A stretch of DNA of 64,000 bases, from the NCBI GenBank assembly GCA_000827265.1, contig KN834790.1:291513-355512 (forward strand). Direction: 5' to 3'. The position numbers were made by a program, and so were the translations under genes. The stretch comes from Collybiopsis luxurians FD-317 M1 (taxonomy: Eukaryota; Basidiomycota; Agaricomycetes; Agaricales; Omphalotaceae). This document shows, in pieces, positions 43,235 through 54,975 of the stretch (its first letter is position 1; every line of letters starts with the position of its first letter). The notes below the pieces were generated by a model. It searched no databases. It saw nothing but the letters and a program-made list of their open reading frames with translations, and was not told where the DNA came from.

Positions 43235-44988
43235 ATGGCTGGTGACGAAACACTGCAGAAACGTCAAGAAGACTCTGATTCCGAAGCTGAGGACGAGGAT
43301 GTCGATGCAATCCCTGATGTGGATGTTGACGTAACGAAATTAACGCCTCTTTCGCCAGAGGTTATATCAAAACAGGTGAGTCGTCGTATCCACAATCGAA
43401 CAAGATCCGGAAGCTGATCTATTTCTTTAGGCTACTATAAATCTTGGTAAGCATTGCTTTAACTTTTTGGCCGGGATCTATATCGATGGCGGGCATTCTA
43501 GGTACGATTGGGCATGTCGCGCACGGAAAATCAACAGTAGTGAAGGCAATATCTGGAGTCATGACCGTCCGTTTCAAGAATGAGCTTGTACGGAATATCA
43601 CTATCAAACTGGGTTATGCTAATGCAAAAGTATGTCTACAAAGCAATTTTTTCATCTTATTGGGACTGATCCTCGATAGATCTACAAATGTGAAAATGAA
43701 GCTTGCCCGAGACCTGGATGTTACAGATCATATCGCTCAGACAAGGAGGATAATCCACCCTGTGAACGTCCGGGATGTGGACATCGTATGCGACTCGTTC
43801 GGCATGTCTCTTTTGTCGATTGTCCCGGACACGACATTCTCATGGCTACCATGCTCAACGGAGCTGCTGTCATGGACGCAGCTCTTCTGCTAGTTGCTGG
43901 GAACGAAACCTGCCCGCAACCCCAGACTTCAGAGCATCTCGCTGCGGTCGAGATCATGAAGCTGGAAAATATCATCATTCTTCAAAACAAGGTCGATTTG
44001 ATTAAAGAGAGTCAGGCGTTAGAGCACCAAAAAAGTATCGCAGCCTTTGTGAAAGGTACGCCGCAGGTTTTGTCTCTACCGAGGTACTTCGAAGGTAATT
44101 TTCATGTCAAGGAACGGTCGCCGAATCATCGCCTATCGTCCCGATATCTGCTCAACTAAAATATAACATCGATGCTGTGAACGAGTACATAGTGAAGAGA
44201 ATCCCGATACCCGTCCGAGACTTTACCTCTGATCCCAGACTCATCGTCATTCGTTCGTTCGACGTCAACAAGCCTGGTGCTGAAGTCGACGAGCTTAAGG
44301 GTGGTGTCGCTGGTGGATCCATCTTGACGGGTGTGCTCCGCCTGGGACAGGAAGTTGAGATTCGGCCAGGTATCGTAACCAAAGACAACCAGGGACGAAA
44401 CAAGTGCCAGCCCATCTTCAGTCGAATCATGTCCCTCCACGCGGAGAACAACCTTCTTCAGTTTGCTGTTCCTGGAGGCCTGATTGGTGTTGGTACCCGA
44501 ATCGATCCTACCTTGTGCAGAGCGGACAGATTAGTCGGTCAGGTTCTGGGAGCTGTCGGAAAGCTTCCCAAGATTTACACCGGTGCGTTGTTCCAGAAAG
44601 GAAACTTCCTGGAGATGCTCATTATAACGTTCAGAACTCGAAATCAGTCTTTTCCTTCTCCGTCGTCTACTAGGTGTCAAAACTGAAGACAAAAAACAGA
44701 CAAAGGTCTCCAAGTTGACCAAGAATGAGCTGCTACTGATTAACATTGGTTCCACGTCAACTGGTGGTCGTGTCCTCAGTGTCAAAGCTGACTTGGCCAA
44801 GATCCAGCTTACGTCGCCGGCTTGCACTGAGGTCGGGGAGAAGGTTGCACTCTCTCGCCGAATAGAGAAGCATTGGCGGTTAGTTGGTACGTCGCGATCT
44901 CAAAACTTTATCCACAAAGGTCTCCGTGCTGATCGCGATTATAGGATGGGGCAGTGTTCAGCGGGGCACGGTATTAGAAGTAGATTAA
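43235..44988 (+). CDS. GCD11: Translation initiation factor eIF2 subunit gamma
   Basis: Seven exons: 43235-43375, 43431-43446, 43502-43629, 43680-44055, 44112-44582, 44635-44886, 44945-44988. Total 1,428 nt, 475 aa, the usual length. GTPase motifs: GHVAHGKST (G1, built across the second junction), FVDCPGHD (G3), LQNKVDL (G4). The zinc-ribbon insert [13 protein letters not shown]...CERPGCG is present, as in all eIF2 gammas. Domain II/III landmarks follow: [42 protein letters not shown], and the C-terminal [13 protein letters not shown] after the last intron. It binds Met-tRNAi with GTP in the ternary complex. The start has a strong context (gaccATGGc) and an acidic, Ser-rich N-tail. Exon 2 is only 16 nt. 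Confidence 0.97.
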
Positions 44989-45283
44989 GTTATCTATCCA
45001 TTGGCATTTTGGACATGTACACGGATGTTTTCATTTGTGCATATACATTGATCGTTTTTCAGAACCTTAAAGCGTCTTTCAAGCAGCTTCCAGGCGTGAA
45101 AATGAAACTAAGTTTGGCAGATATCAAAGACAGGACTACACACTACAGAAAATTACAAAAACATGGACGGCCTCTCGTATTCATTCATTCCGACCTACTT
45201 CCTAGCAATTCAAATCTTAACAGTCGATGAGCTGGTAGGACTCGATCGTGATGCAGGCGCGTACCTTCAGAACACGTGTTTCC
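44989..45283. other. Convergent 3' region
   Basis: 295 bp between the eIF2 gamma stop and the stop of the minus-strand Cys-rich protein gene. Short frames in it are not supported. Confidence 0.5.
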
Positions 45284-45606
45284 TCAAGGAGTGGGAGCAA
45301 GAAGAGCCACGGTGGCGCAAGCGGCAGAGCAGGTTCCAAGGGCCGCATTGCACCCCAGGATAACAGGGGGAGCAGCAGCTGCCGCCACAACAGTGCCGAA
45401 AGTAAACCCAGCTGCAGCATAGCAGGCTACAGCGACGGTGTTACAACCTGGAGAAAGACGAGTGAGGGTCGTACATCCCAACGTCAGCCGAACTGTGGAT
45501 GTTGCTGACCAGTTTGGCATATTCCATACGCAATAGGCCCAGCTTGGGCAGCTTGAAGCCCGCTGAATATTGTGAAGATGGGTACAAGGATGGTTGTGAA
45601 GCGCAT
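45284..45606 (-). CDS. Small Cys-rich, Ala-rich secreted protein
   Basis: Exons 45606-45510 and 45447-45284 (intron 45448-45509) give 86 aa. The signal peptide MRFTTILVPIFTIFSGLQAA is followed by a mature part starting near QAGPIAYGIC. It carries six Cys (GICQTGCNT, VACYAAAG, LGCNAALGTCSAAC) and Ala-rich hydrophobic runs, and ends LLAPTP. This pattern belongs to a family of small secreted proteins common in Agaricomycetes; some members are annotated as zygote-specific-like. Function unknown. It is transcribed away from the BAP31-like gene, sharing a 450-bp intergenic region. Confidence 0.85.
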
Positions 45607-46058
45607 TGGAGAGCTCCTTACTCTGCAAGGTGATGGTGGTGGTAAGTATGGGGGGGTTTCGAATAAGCTTTGCGAATGCTCGAGCTTATACATGGCTGGC
45701 GAGGGCCCCACGTTGCGCAGTTCTTGATCTTCCATTAAGGTTTTCGCTCGATGGTTGCTTCGGCGGTAAGAACTTTGGCCTATGGCTGTTCGAAGCTGGG
45801 AAGACCTTGCCTGTTGATTTATGGCTAGCCGCCCACCCGAGAGCTGGGGAGTCCTGTGAGCTCAGTTCCAAAAAATGTACCGTTGCTTTGTATCTGCAAT
45901 CTGCAGACGAATTTTGGGAGTCTGTAGCCTACTCTATCTTATCTTATCACATTCTGTGACGTCAACGTGGTAGTGACGTCACGACCCAGGGCATATAAGG
46001 CGCTTGCGGGGAACACGTACGCCAACGCCAATACTCTTCTTTGCCTTTGTTCTCGATA
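45607..46058. other. Bidirectional promoter region
   Basis: 452 bp between the divergently transcribed Cys-rich protein and BAP31-like genes. Contains two TGACGTCA sites and a catataag TATA-like box at 45992-45999 on the BAP31 side. Short frames in it are shadows. Confidence 0.6.
45957..45981. promoter_or_regulatory. Two perfect TGACGTCA (CRE-like) palindromes
   Basis: TGACGTCA at 45957-45964 and 45974-45981, 17 bp from start to start, about 80-100 bp before the BAP31-like ATG and just upstream of a TATA-like catataag. This is the consensus for bZIP factors (ATF/CREB; Hac1-type UPR factors bind related ACGT cores). Regulation is inferred. Confidence 0.6.
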
Positions 46059-46790
46059 ATGACCATCTACTACTCTCTCACTTTTTTACTTTTGGCCTCT
46101 GAAATGGTCACCTTCACTTTATTGGTGGTACCATTCCCTTACGCTGTCCGCAAACGCGTCTTTGGGTTTCTCTCAGACAGTCCCATCGTAGCTAAAATTG
46201 CCTATGGAGTCAAAATTAGTTTCATGTACGCGTTTGGCTCGTTTTGACTGGCCTGACTGTGTGATATTCACTGTACCTGTTCTCAGATTTGTTGGCATAT
46301 TATTCTTTGATGCTTTGCAACGGATGTTCCGCATTACTGCAGAGGCAGATATAGCCAAGCAGGGTCAGCAGGGTATGGGAGACGTACGGACGGAGACCAG
46401 TTTCGCAGCGAGGAAGTTTTAGTGAGTGCAATGCGTACAGTGCACTGACCCACTTCCCTGACTCGTCTTCCCTCAGTGCCCAACGCAATGTGTATTTAAC
46501 CGGATTCACACTCTTCCTTTCTCTCGTCCTCACGCGTACATTCGCCATCACCCTGGAGCTCATTCATAGCCAGGAAGAATACGCCAAGCTCAAAAAGACT
46601 GGCTCTTCAGGTGGTTCGGGTATGTGCTTGTCGTCCCTCTGCAATTTTCCGACCTGTGACCTCTTCCTGTGTAGGCAAGGACTATGACGCGCTCAAGTCC
46701 AAGTATGATACGCAAACTGCCGAGTACAACCGTCTTGCGGATAAATACAACAAGTTGTCAGGGAGCAAGGCCGACAAGAAGAAGGATTAA
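46059..46790 (+). CDS. BAP31/Yet-like ER membrane protein
   Basis: Exons 46059-46225, 46287-46421, 46477-46619, 46675-46790 sum to 561 nt, 186 aa. The N-terminus carries the family sequence (MTIYYSLTFLLLASEMVTFT, then LPFPYAVRKRVF-type with VVPFPYAVRKRV). Three hydrophobic segments follow: residues 4-24, around GVKISFIFVGILFFDAL spliced across intron 1, and YLTGFTLFLSLVLTRTFAI. A cytosolic coiled-coil tail comes next (SKYDTQTAEYNRLADKYNKL). It ends KKKD, a KKxx ER-retrieval signal. BAP31 proteins help export and quality control of membrane proteins at the ER. Length is typical of fungal members. Confidence 0.93.
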
Positions 46791-48143
46791 AACTTGGAGG
46801 GGGGTTTGAGGACTCGATATCCTAGGAAAACTGGTATATTTATAATCGGTTCCGGGCGACTAGAAGAATCGTGTATGTAATTAATATATTTCAACGTCGT
46901 CCCTAAGGTCCTCTCCCCTGTTACGTTCGTTGAGATCAGGGAAATCCGTTGCTAGGTCTTGTATTGATATCTGTGAAGTTTTCAGGTAAGGCAGACGCTA
47001 TGCGGATGGGTCATTATAGCGACATTACACTCTGTTTGGTTGTCTTGGAGCGCCTTAGATGACAAGCCTGGAGGTAGATGTGCTCAATTGAAGGGTTCAG
47101 TACAGAGATATTACAATGTTTGGGCTCAGGCTTGGCCCGAGGGCGAGCAGGAGGAGAGGAAGGAGGCCACCCGCAAGTGAAACAGCCTAGAGCTTCCGGT
47201 TGGCTTCCGGTACGTTATCGGCTGCTGCAATTGAGAAACAGGGCGTGGAGGGCTGGGCAAAAAGCAATATTGAGCTGAGGACGGTGAGAGACGGAGGCAG
47301 GAAGAAGCTAGATGCCGAAACGGCCGGCGCCGTGAACCGCCTTGCTCGCCGAGAAGCCGATTTGCTGGCTTTTCTAAGTAAGACTTTTCACTCTCGACTC
47401 AATCTTCGTGAATTACAAAGACGGCTAGCCAGGCTAGACCTTAGCATCCGTAAGACTGAGATCTTGATGTAGAATGAATTTAAATTTGTGGACTCTCCGA
47501 ATGCCAGTGTCATGTACTCATTCTTGTCTGGCCATGGTATAGCATCGCTGAGATTTCATTCTACTTCCAGGCATTCACTTCCATCCGGCTCAAGTTGGAT
47601 ATAGATTTGTCGGAATGCAAAACTAACACGAAAGGCTTGCGGAAGACCGGACAATTTTCTGAAAGTACGTGTCGTCATTTTAAAGAAAATCCAATCCACC
47701 TTGCGAGCCCGCTGCAATCCCAGGGCTGTATCACCAAGGTTCAGAAATTACATATATGGCAACATGCCTTACTTCAATGGGTGGCTAACGAGTGCATTGA
47801 AGAACCCTCACGTAAAACACGTTCGAGACGTCCCTGTGGCGGACATCCTACAGATGATTATCCATGAAAGAAGCACCATTGTACTACTTTATTCGTTCCC
47901 CAAATGCTCCTTGCGAAGTAAACTTACGAAGCTGTAAAAATATCCTCTAAGGCTTCAGATTTGGCCAAATCACTTAAACGATGACAACTGGATGGTAAAT
48001 TTATAGCATAGGAATAGGAATACTATCAGCTTTGCATTGTGTTTTTCCTGATTTTAAGCGAAGCTAAGGGAAGCATACATACAAGCGTAAAGAGACGAAG
48101 TAAAACTTCTGATTATTAGAAATCTGGTTATTTCGACTTCAAC
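46791..48143. other. Unassigned region
   Basis: About 1.35 kb. Plus-strand frames at 47078-47278, 47200-47472, 47595-47867 and 47701-47937 overlap and show protein-like pieces (for example RLARREADLLAFLSKTF and SALKNPHVKHVRDVPVADIL), but no start, junctions or family can be supported. It may hold a decayed gene. Confidence 0.4.
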
Positions 48144-50903
48144 TTATTCGCCAAATGACCAGAAGTTTTCAGTAAACACACTGCGACCCTTGCCGGTGAT
48201 GATATCAATATACTTCTGCGTGGCATCCCTAATGTTGGCCCAATTCGCAAGAAGTATCTCCCTCGCGTTCTCGAGAAGGTTAGCTCCCGCTGGGCCTTCT
48301 AACAACTTGTTCCAAGATTGCACATTGTTTAAGTTCTGAGCGATGTCACTCCAGACACCTGTAATATCGACTAGGCTTTTAGCTATGCTCTCCATGTATG
48401 GCAGCAAGCTAACTTTGTTCAGAGCGAAATTAAGAGCCAGATGGGGAAGACTTACCCTGCCAGTTGGGTCTGAGTATCTCTGGCGATCTTTATTCTGTTA
48501 CGTATCTCATTAATGGCCTGGGCGAGCTAGATGTCCAGTCAATGTCTTTGCTCTGAACTCATGCGTCCCCACGCAGAACTTACATAAACCAATTGAATGA
48601 GGTCAGCTATGAGCAATCCAATTACTGCAAGACCGCCTAAGACGAGAGCGCCGGTAACCAACACTATCGGTAGTCAGCATCAAGTATATATAATATGTAA
48701 AATAATAAAGAGAATGATGCTCACAACCTCCTGGAAGGAAAGCGGCGGCGCCAAACAACAGAAGAGCACCAGCAGCCTCAAGACAAACTCGGAGCGACAA
48801 GTTCTTGTACTGCTCTAAGAGGTCATTCAATGTCGCCTCGAACCTGAGCAAGCCGGTACATATACTCAGCGGCGGCAAACATACGGGTGGTAATAAACAG
48901 TGCTCACTCGTCAAGCTGTACCCCACACTCATTCCAAGCTTGCTTTACGGCGTTCATCGCATTACCCCATAGCCTCTGATAATCGAGACTAGACAATGAG
49001 TGGCGTGAGCTAGAGCATTGCATACATGAATGATCATTCGAACCTCGCGTTAAAAATATTGTCAGCCTTGATCTTGTACTCGTCTGCGAGTGTCTTGTGG
49101 GCTGTGAGGTACGTTTCTATACTGACATCTGGTGGCGTGGCGCTGTTCGATGCCACAAGGTATGGCAAGAGGACAAGCACTACTTCGCTATAGCTCTGGA
49201 GGTCTTGAGCCACCGGTACCGTCGCTTGCTGCAGCTCCCAGTACAACTATAGACGATGATACAGGTCAGTGCTTTGCGAGCCAGTAATGATAAAGAGGCA
49301 AATAACCCTTTGATAGTTGGTGACCATATCTTGAATGTTGATCTTTTCGGATGGCTTATCGGGGTTGTTGACTTGGAGCTGGTTCAAGTATGGGAGCTGG
49401 AGCATGTCCTGGCATATATAATGAGATAAGCAAGAGACGAGAAGAAGCAGTTGAGCCACTTACATTGAACTGTTTCATTACACCAGCGGTTTGAAGTGCC
49501 ATATCGTCAAGGACAGCTTGGGTTGCTTTTGGAGGTCTGTGCGAACACAAAGCAAGATGATCATAGATGATAAGAGGATATTAAGCTAGACTGACCCTGC
49601 CAGAGCAAGAAAGTCCGAGTTCGCGTCTCTCAAATTGGAAGATGACTTGGGGGATGTGCTTTATTCACCATATGTTAGAAAAGATGAAGACATTCAATAC
49701 AAAGTTGAGCCACCCACCGGCGTGTCCTTGCAGCAGCTCGGGCTTCAGGGCCAACAGAAGCAATGATCTCAGCCATCCTGAGCTCAGCCTTGGTACGAGG
49801 GATCTTGGACACCGAGGTTGACTTGCGGGCTACCCCTTTCTTGACCAATGGCTGTATGGAAGGTGCTTTTGTAGACCCAGAGCTTATAACAACTTCAATA
49901 TACTCTTTGGCAGCCTGCTCAGCCTTCGCCCACTTGTCTGCAATCTCTTGTATCTCCTGGGGAGTGAAGTTTCTGTCAACAGTCTCAACCGTTCCCAGGC
50001 GAGCTTGGACATCATTCCAGAGATTTAGGAGAGACTTGGTGTCAGAGATAATTCCTGTGAGTGAATCACTGAGCGCGGTGAAAAGGGTTTTGATAGCAGA
50101 TAGGTTATCCTTGAGGGTGGTGAGGCCTGTGATGAGCTCTTTGAGACGCTGTTGGTCGGACCAGAGTTGACTGAAGCTCGATTTGATGGTTTCAAGACCA
50201 ACATTCAGAAGAGCGGCGATCTGGATGTCTCTTTCCTCACTAGAGTCCGAAAGCTTAAAGATAGCCTAAAATATGCCGTGAATTAGTCAATTTATTGTGT
50301 GTAACCTGACCTTACCTTGATAATATCTGCAATAGTTGAGCCTACATTGGCATGCGCGAGCTCGTCCTTGGCCTCCTCGATCTGAGCGGTAAGTTGAGCG
50401 ATCTTGTCTGTCATGAGCACGATTTGATTGTCGAGAAGGAGGAGATAAGCTTGGAACTAGATCAACATTTCTCGAGTCAGGAAACAAGCCGCGTGACATT
50501 GCTAAGAGACACTTGCCCCCTCGAAGAATTGCTCATTGCCATTGGCGCTGGCCAATGCTTCGGCAACGTACTGAGCAACCAAAGGTCTCATGGCTATCGC
50601 GTAACCGCTGACGGTCAAGGAAGGCAGTATCAGGGGTGCGGTCTGCGCGTAGCTAATAACCTGCCGGGCAATCGAGATGTTGGTTATGCACAGCTGGGCA
50701 AATCTCGCATCACCGTCAACGACAATGGCGCGGAGATCCTGCTTGCCGGCCTGGCCCTCGCCAAGGACGATGGACTCCAGGAATGGGTATGTAAGAAGAT
50801 CGATGAAAATCCTGTTGGCGGCCTTGTAGCTAGCAGCAAACTTATTGAGGTTGGACAGCTGGTTACCAGGACCGAGTGCTTCGATAACTTCGGCAGAAGA
50901 CAT
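48144..50903 (-). CDS. Twelve-exon alpha-helical protein with a hydrophobic hairpin
   Basis: Exons 50903-50517, 50456-50316, 50265-49718, 49658-49596, 49536-49464, 49408-49307, 49246-49044, 48988-48908, 48843-48728, 48663-48584, 48526-48456, 48408-48144 sum to 2,130 nt, 709 aa. The product is almost wholly alpha-helical and amphipathic. Two hydrophobic helices of about 20 residues lie close together, in the exons 48843-48728 and 48663-48584, followed by a C-terminal helical domain. Long helices plus one hydrophobic hairpin recall the architecture of ClyA/HBL/XaxA-type alpha-pore-forming proteins, but no sequence motif proves it; a membrane-remodelling or scaffold protein is equally possible. 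The first intron (50457-50516) starts GCAAGT, a GC-AG intron; all the others start with GT. No signal peptide. Confidence 0.72.
50457..50516 (-). other. GC-AG intron
   Basis: The donor is GCAAGT and the acceptor gatctag. Splicing here joins two exons in phase 0 and removes an in-frame TAG at 50502-50504. No GT donor nearby would keep the frame. Confidence 0.7.
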
Positions 50904-52996
50904 ATTCGATATAGACAAAGGGGACTTTGCAGATAGTTTTTTTTTGAAGATTTATCGAGACCTTTATAATCAATCTTTCCTCAGTTGATACTCAAATCCA
51001 GCCCGGATCGTTACAAAAGATCCCTCGTTTGTGCTGAAATGTAGTCCCTCAGAAGACGTATGGCCTCTGAGGAAGTTGTGTGAACTTGGATGACCGTAGA
51101 TCCACATCGAAGGCGGAAAGAATTCCGCTCGGCGGAATGATATCGGGAATTAAAAATATTCCTAGAAGTTGAGATGTAAATGAAGATCGTATACATTCAG
51201 ATCAGCTACCGGTATGAAGCTGTGATCCCCTTAAACTCTAAATTTTTGAGGTTTATGCCGTAATGCATAGTTCCACGGTCCTAACTATAGGATACCACCG
51301 TTCCGGCTTCCATGAGGAAATATCGGACCTGAAGGTGGATTTATTCCAAAAAAGGTTATTCGTACTACGCTCACATGCAAAGAATCCCGTCACTAGATTA
51401 TTCGATATTGGTACCCCAAAGTTATATGCTAGAAATAATATCACCATCTAATCACCTTTTAGAGCTTGCAATTCGCAACAAAGAATTCCGAACAAGCTCA
51501 TCAGAGTCCTCTTAATCCATTCACTAGTGATGATTTGAGGAAAAGTCGAACGAAGCTTATCGTTGTTGTCACAAGCTCCGGTGCTTGAGAATGCAGTTCT
51601 AATGGGGCATGAATCAAAAGTTTTGGCACTGTAGTCAGTATTGAAATCAGGGTCCCAAGTTCCAGCAACTGTCATTAGTTCACCACTACCTTCACAGACT
51701 CCCTCAAATTTCTGGATTCCTGGCTGAGTATGAGAGAAAAAAAGATATCCCACTAACTAAACTTTGCAAAAAAAATTCCATACTACTTTTACGTTAGGAG
51801 GTGGCGTTGCGTTGCTGCCTTATGTGATTAGACGGCATCTATGAGTGGAGCTGGAATAACAAATTCGCTTTTCACGGAAACATATGGACACGAAACCAAC
51901 TGTAGAACCAACCTATACTTAAACTCGTCATAAAGCTCCAACCCACTTCTGGAAGTGAAGGCTCTAGAGGTTGGATAACTGGCAGGTGGGAGCAGAGCTG
52001 GAGCGACGAAGCCACTTTTATGTCAACACGTAAACTCGGAGCTAGTACATACTGGCTTAGAAGGTAGCGCTGCCTAGAATCTAGATGGCTGGACTACCAA
52101 TGGAGCGAACTATATAATCTTTTGGACGCAGACCTGGACCTCACCTATAATTGACCTGACCTTATTTTGAACTCATTCACTACTTATTCTGGAAGAAGTA
52201 ACGAGTGACCACTTTGATATAATGAGGTCAACGCATCCAGGATGTGATCAGTCAACTCTGTGCATAAATGGCTCAATTGGGTAATCAGTTGCATCAGAAA
52301 TTACATCAATGATGATTCTACAGTGACACATGTGCAAACAGAAAGTTTGTGCATGATAGGTACTAGTCCAAAAGGAATAGAAGGTTTAGCATCAGTCATA
52401 TCCAGATTCTTCAGTAATGCAGAACCATTGTCAAATGTAAAAGTGCAGTATGTGCTGATGATAAACTTTCGAATAAATCCGACAGAGGTTAGACCAGGCT
52501 GTATGGGAATGCTCATGTTCAACTTATTTGGACATGAAGAAGTTCGAATCAAATTGCAGCTGTGATATAACAGCTTTCCGCTTTCGGTGAGATATGTACC
52601 TGTGGTAAGACTGTTATCCTTACACATAAGCTAATATCTGCCATTTTCTCCTATGAAAATTAGTTTCCTTCATTTCCGTTTCAGGCTTATATCAAACGCT
52701 GCTCAGCAATTTGAGTCTAAGTTGACATCAAACCAGTACAAAAAGTCCTAAATATTTATGCCAAATGAATGATAAGCATAGATGATATGATATTCTCCTT
52801 GGAGAAGCCAAGTCCGAAAGCTACTTTTACATCAAGTTCACCTCCTACCCTCAGCACATTAATATGAGTGCCGATCAACATCTAAACACTGTGAGGGGAT
52901 CAAGTTGGAGTTGTACCAAGTATGCGGATACCCTCTGTTTGGAGAAAGTGAGGACTCTCAGACTGATAGGAGTCTCATAGTTCTGGATGACAACAG
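50904..52996. other. Unassigned region at the edge of the CpG-poor block
   Basis: Frames at 51448-51753 (minus; contains several Cys, e.g. FEGVCEGSGE and TGACDNNDK, so possibly a fragment of a secreted protein) and 52260-52627 (both strands) have no supportable start or family. CpG becomes rare from about 52 kb onward. The region up to 52988 leads to the target site of the hAT-like element. Confidence 0.4.
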
Positions 52997-53703
52997 TAGT
53001 GTTGGGGAGGGTCGGGTTGGGTCAAGTCGGTGGGGTCAAGGTCAGCTATAGTTGTGACCCTGACCCCAGGGGGAAAGTCGGGTCAGGGTCAGGTCAGGTC
53101 AGGGTCAACCCCAGGTTCAAGTGATGTAATTATTCTTATCTTATCAAAAAACCAAAAATTGGCTCAGGATATGTAGACTCGGAGAGCACAAAAAAGGAAA
53201 CAAAGTAAAATATCTCATTAAATAATTGCTAGACTTCTTCCCAATGCAATTGTCATTAAATTCTATTATCCAATTTGGAGCCTTACCCAGTATTAGTGGC
53301 CAAGAGGCTATCCTCCTCTGCATCTTCTGCTATTTTTGCCTATGTTACCACTTGGTACTTTTCCTTAACTGTTCTTCAGACTGTGAAGTTTTCAAGAGCC
53401 TCAGTGGTATCAAACCATAGACAATTGCAAAATTTGTGCTCACAAGGCCTCCCAATGGACAGTGAACTTGACACTGAACTTACCATAATAGCCAAAAAAT
53501 CAAGGAAGAAGGCAGTTCAAACATGAGCAGCTTCAAATCTGTATTGTATAGTGCATAAAAAATTGGCCTGACCCTAGTGTTAACTCAAGGGCCAAGGGTT
53601 AGCAAAATCCTGACCCCGACTTTTGACCCCACTTGACCCTCATACAGGGTCAGGTTGGGTCAGGGTCAGGTTGGGGGTTGCGACCTGACCTTGCCCAGCA
53701 CTA
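52997..53703. mobile_element. hAT-like non-autonomous element (707 bp) with 8-bp target duplication
   Basis: Flanked on both sides by GACAACAG (52989-52996 and 53704-53711). The ends are inverted repeats: left TAGTGTTGGGGAGGGTCGGG, right (reverse complement) TAGTGCTGGGCAAGGTCAGG. TAGTG fits the hAT terminal consensus YARNG. Both ends continue into GGGTCA-rich subterminal arrays (53010-53110 and 53580-53690). The middle is AT-rich and has only short frames (53226-53526), none resembling transposase. Confidence 0.87.
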
Positions 53704-54227
53704 GACAACAGCAACTGTCCTCAGCAGTGTCAGCAACTTGTAGCTACTGCAAACAGCAACTAGGTGTCACACAACTTGGAACAGAACTGAGAGTGAGAGC
53801 AGGGGAGAGAAATGTTATTCTAGCCACCTAACTACATGGAAGGATAGACAAGCTCAGAGCTAAGGAATATGTCTGGATGTACTGCTAAGTATATATACTC
53901 TGTAAGTACAGTAGCCCTAGACCCAAGCCCTGTACCCAGGGCTAGTGGTGATCATACATAAAGTAGCAAAAAGGCAAAATGAACAGAAGGTAGATCATAG
54001 AAGGAGGAAACAGTGCATGAAACAATGAAAAGGATGTAAAAAAAAAAAAAAATGTGCATAAATGAAGGTAGTAAATAAATTACAATATCCTTACTATAGA
54101 AGGAATTAAATTGTTAATTATTTGCTGCTATTACAAGTGCTCAATAATAAAAACTTGAAAATTGCAAGCCTTCCAACTTCCAATAGCCTAAGTCCTCAGA
54201 ATAAGATAAGCAATGTGAAGGCCTGCA

Positions 54228-54326
54228 CTAGTTAGGGTTAGCTTTGAATGGTGCAGGTTTGAACATTGCCAGACAATATGGGACCACTGTAGGTCAATTA
54301 GGGGTTAGGCAGTTAGGGTTTAGGGT
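54228..54326. repeat. Telomere-like TTAGGG words, interstitial
   Basis: TTAGGGTTAG near 54231 and, at about 54299-54326, aggggttaggcagttagggtttagggttgg. The words are TTAGGG-type but degenerate and short. A second cluster lies near 63176-63219. Confidence 0.6.
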
Positions 54327-54469
54327 TGGTGATATCTTTGGGAGTCTGGGGGCTTGACCCCAGGGTTACAGCCATGCTTTCAGCTTAATTAGTGCCATGT
54401 AGAGTGAAATGATTCAAGAATATTATAGAGCATCTTCATCTGGAAAAATATCTAAAGCCCTGGCAAGCC

Positions 54470-54975
54470 CAGTATATTTGAGGAGCCCCAGGAATTAGGC
54501 CATTTCCTAGGGAGCTTTAGATTTCTTAAGACCACCTGTGCAGTTTGGGTAACCAGAGGATCCTAGGATTCTGGCCATATCCTAGGTGCCCTGAGGTTTC
54601 TCTGAGGTATCCCTAGGGTGTCTCTGAAGTGTCCCTGGAAATACTTGAAAGAGCCTACAATTTTGGCCAAATCCTGGACATCCCTGGATATCTCTGGGAT
54701 GCCTCAGAAATGTACATGTAATTATATAAGTTTAGATATCTCAAAACATGGCCCATGATGATTGGTTGTGCTAATAGACTTAGGCTCATTACTCATGTGC
54801 TTGATTAGTGCCATCAGGAAAAAGTCCCTATGCTAAGGCTGCCTAGAGACACCCCTCAAATCCTAGGGAGCCTCAGGATCCCTGGGCTCCCTGGGTGAAA
54901 TTTTAGAGCTCTGAGGGCTTTTGAAATCATCCCCAAGGAACCTCAGGGTCCCCTAGGATTTAGGGGGTGTCCCTG
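54470..54975. repeat. Degenerate satellite of cctagg / ccctggg words
   Basis: Repeated phrases such as cctaggattctggccatatcctagg, ccctgaggtttctctgaggtatccctagg and gagcctcaggatccctgggc follow each other at irregular 25-40 bp spacing. It appears to be an old tandem array eroded by substitution. Confidence 0.55.

Noticed and set aside
50352..50936. 194-codon plus-strand frame
   Set aside because: Antisense to the first exons of the helical-protein gene, whose exons chain in frame; the plus frame has no start context or family.
53226..53526. Frames inside the hAT-like element as a transposase
   Set aside because: Under 85 codons, without hAT dimerisation or catalytic motifs; the element is non-autonomous.
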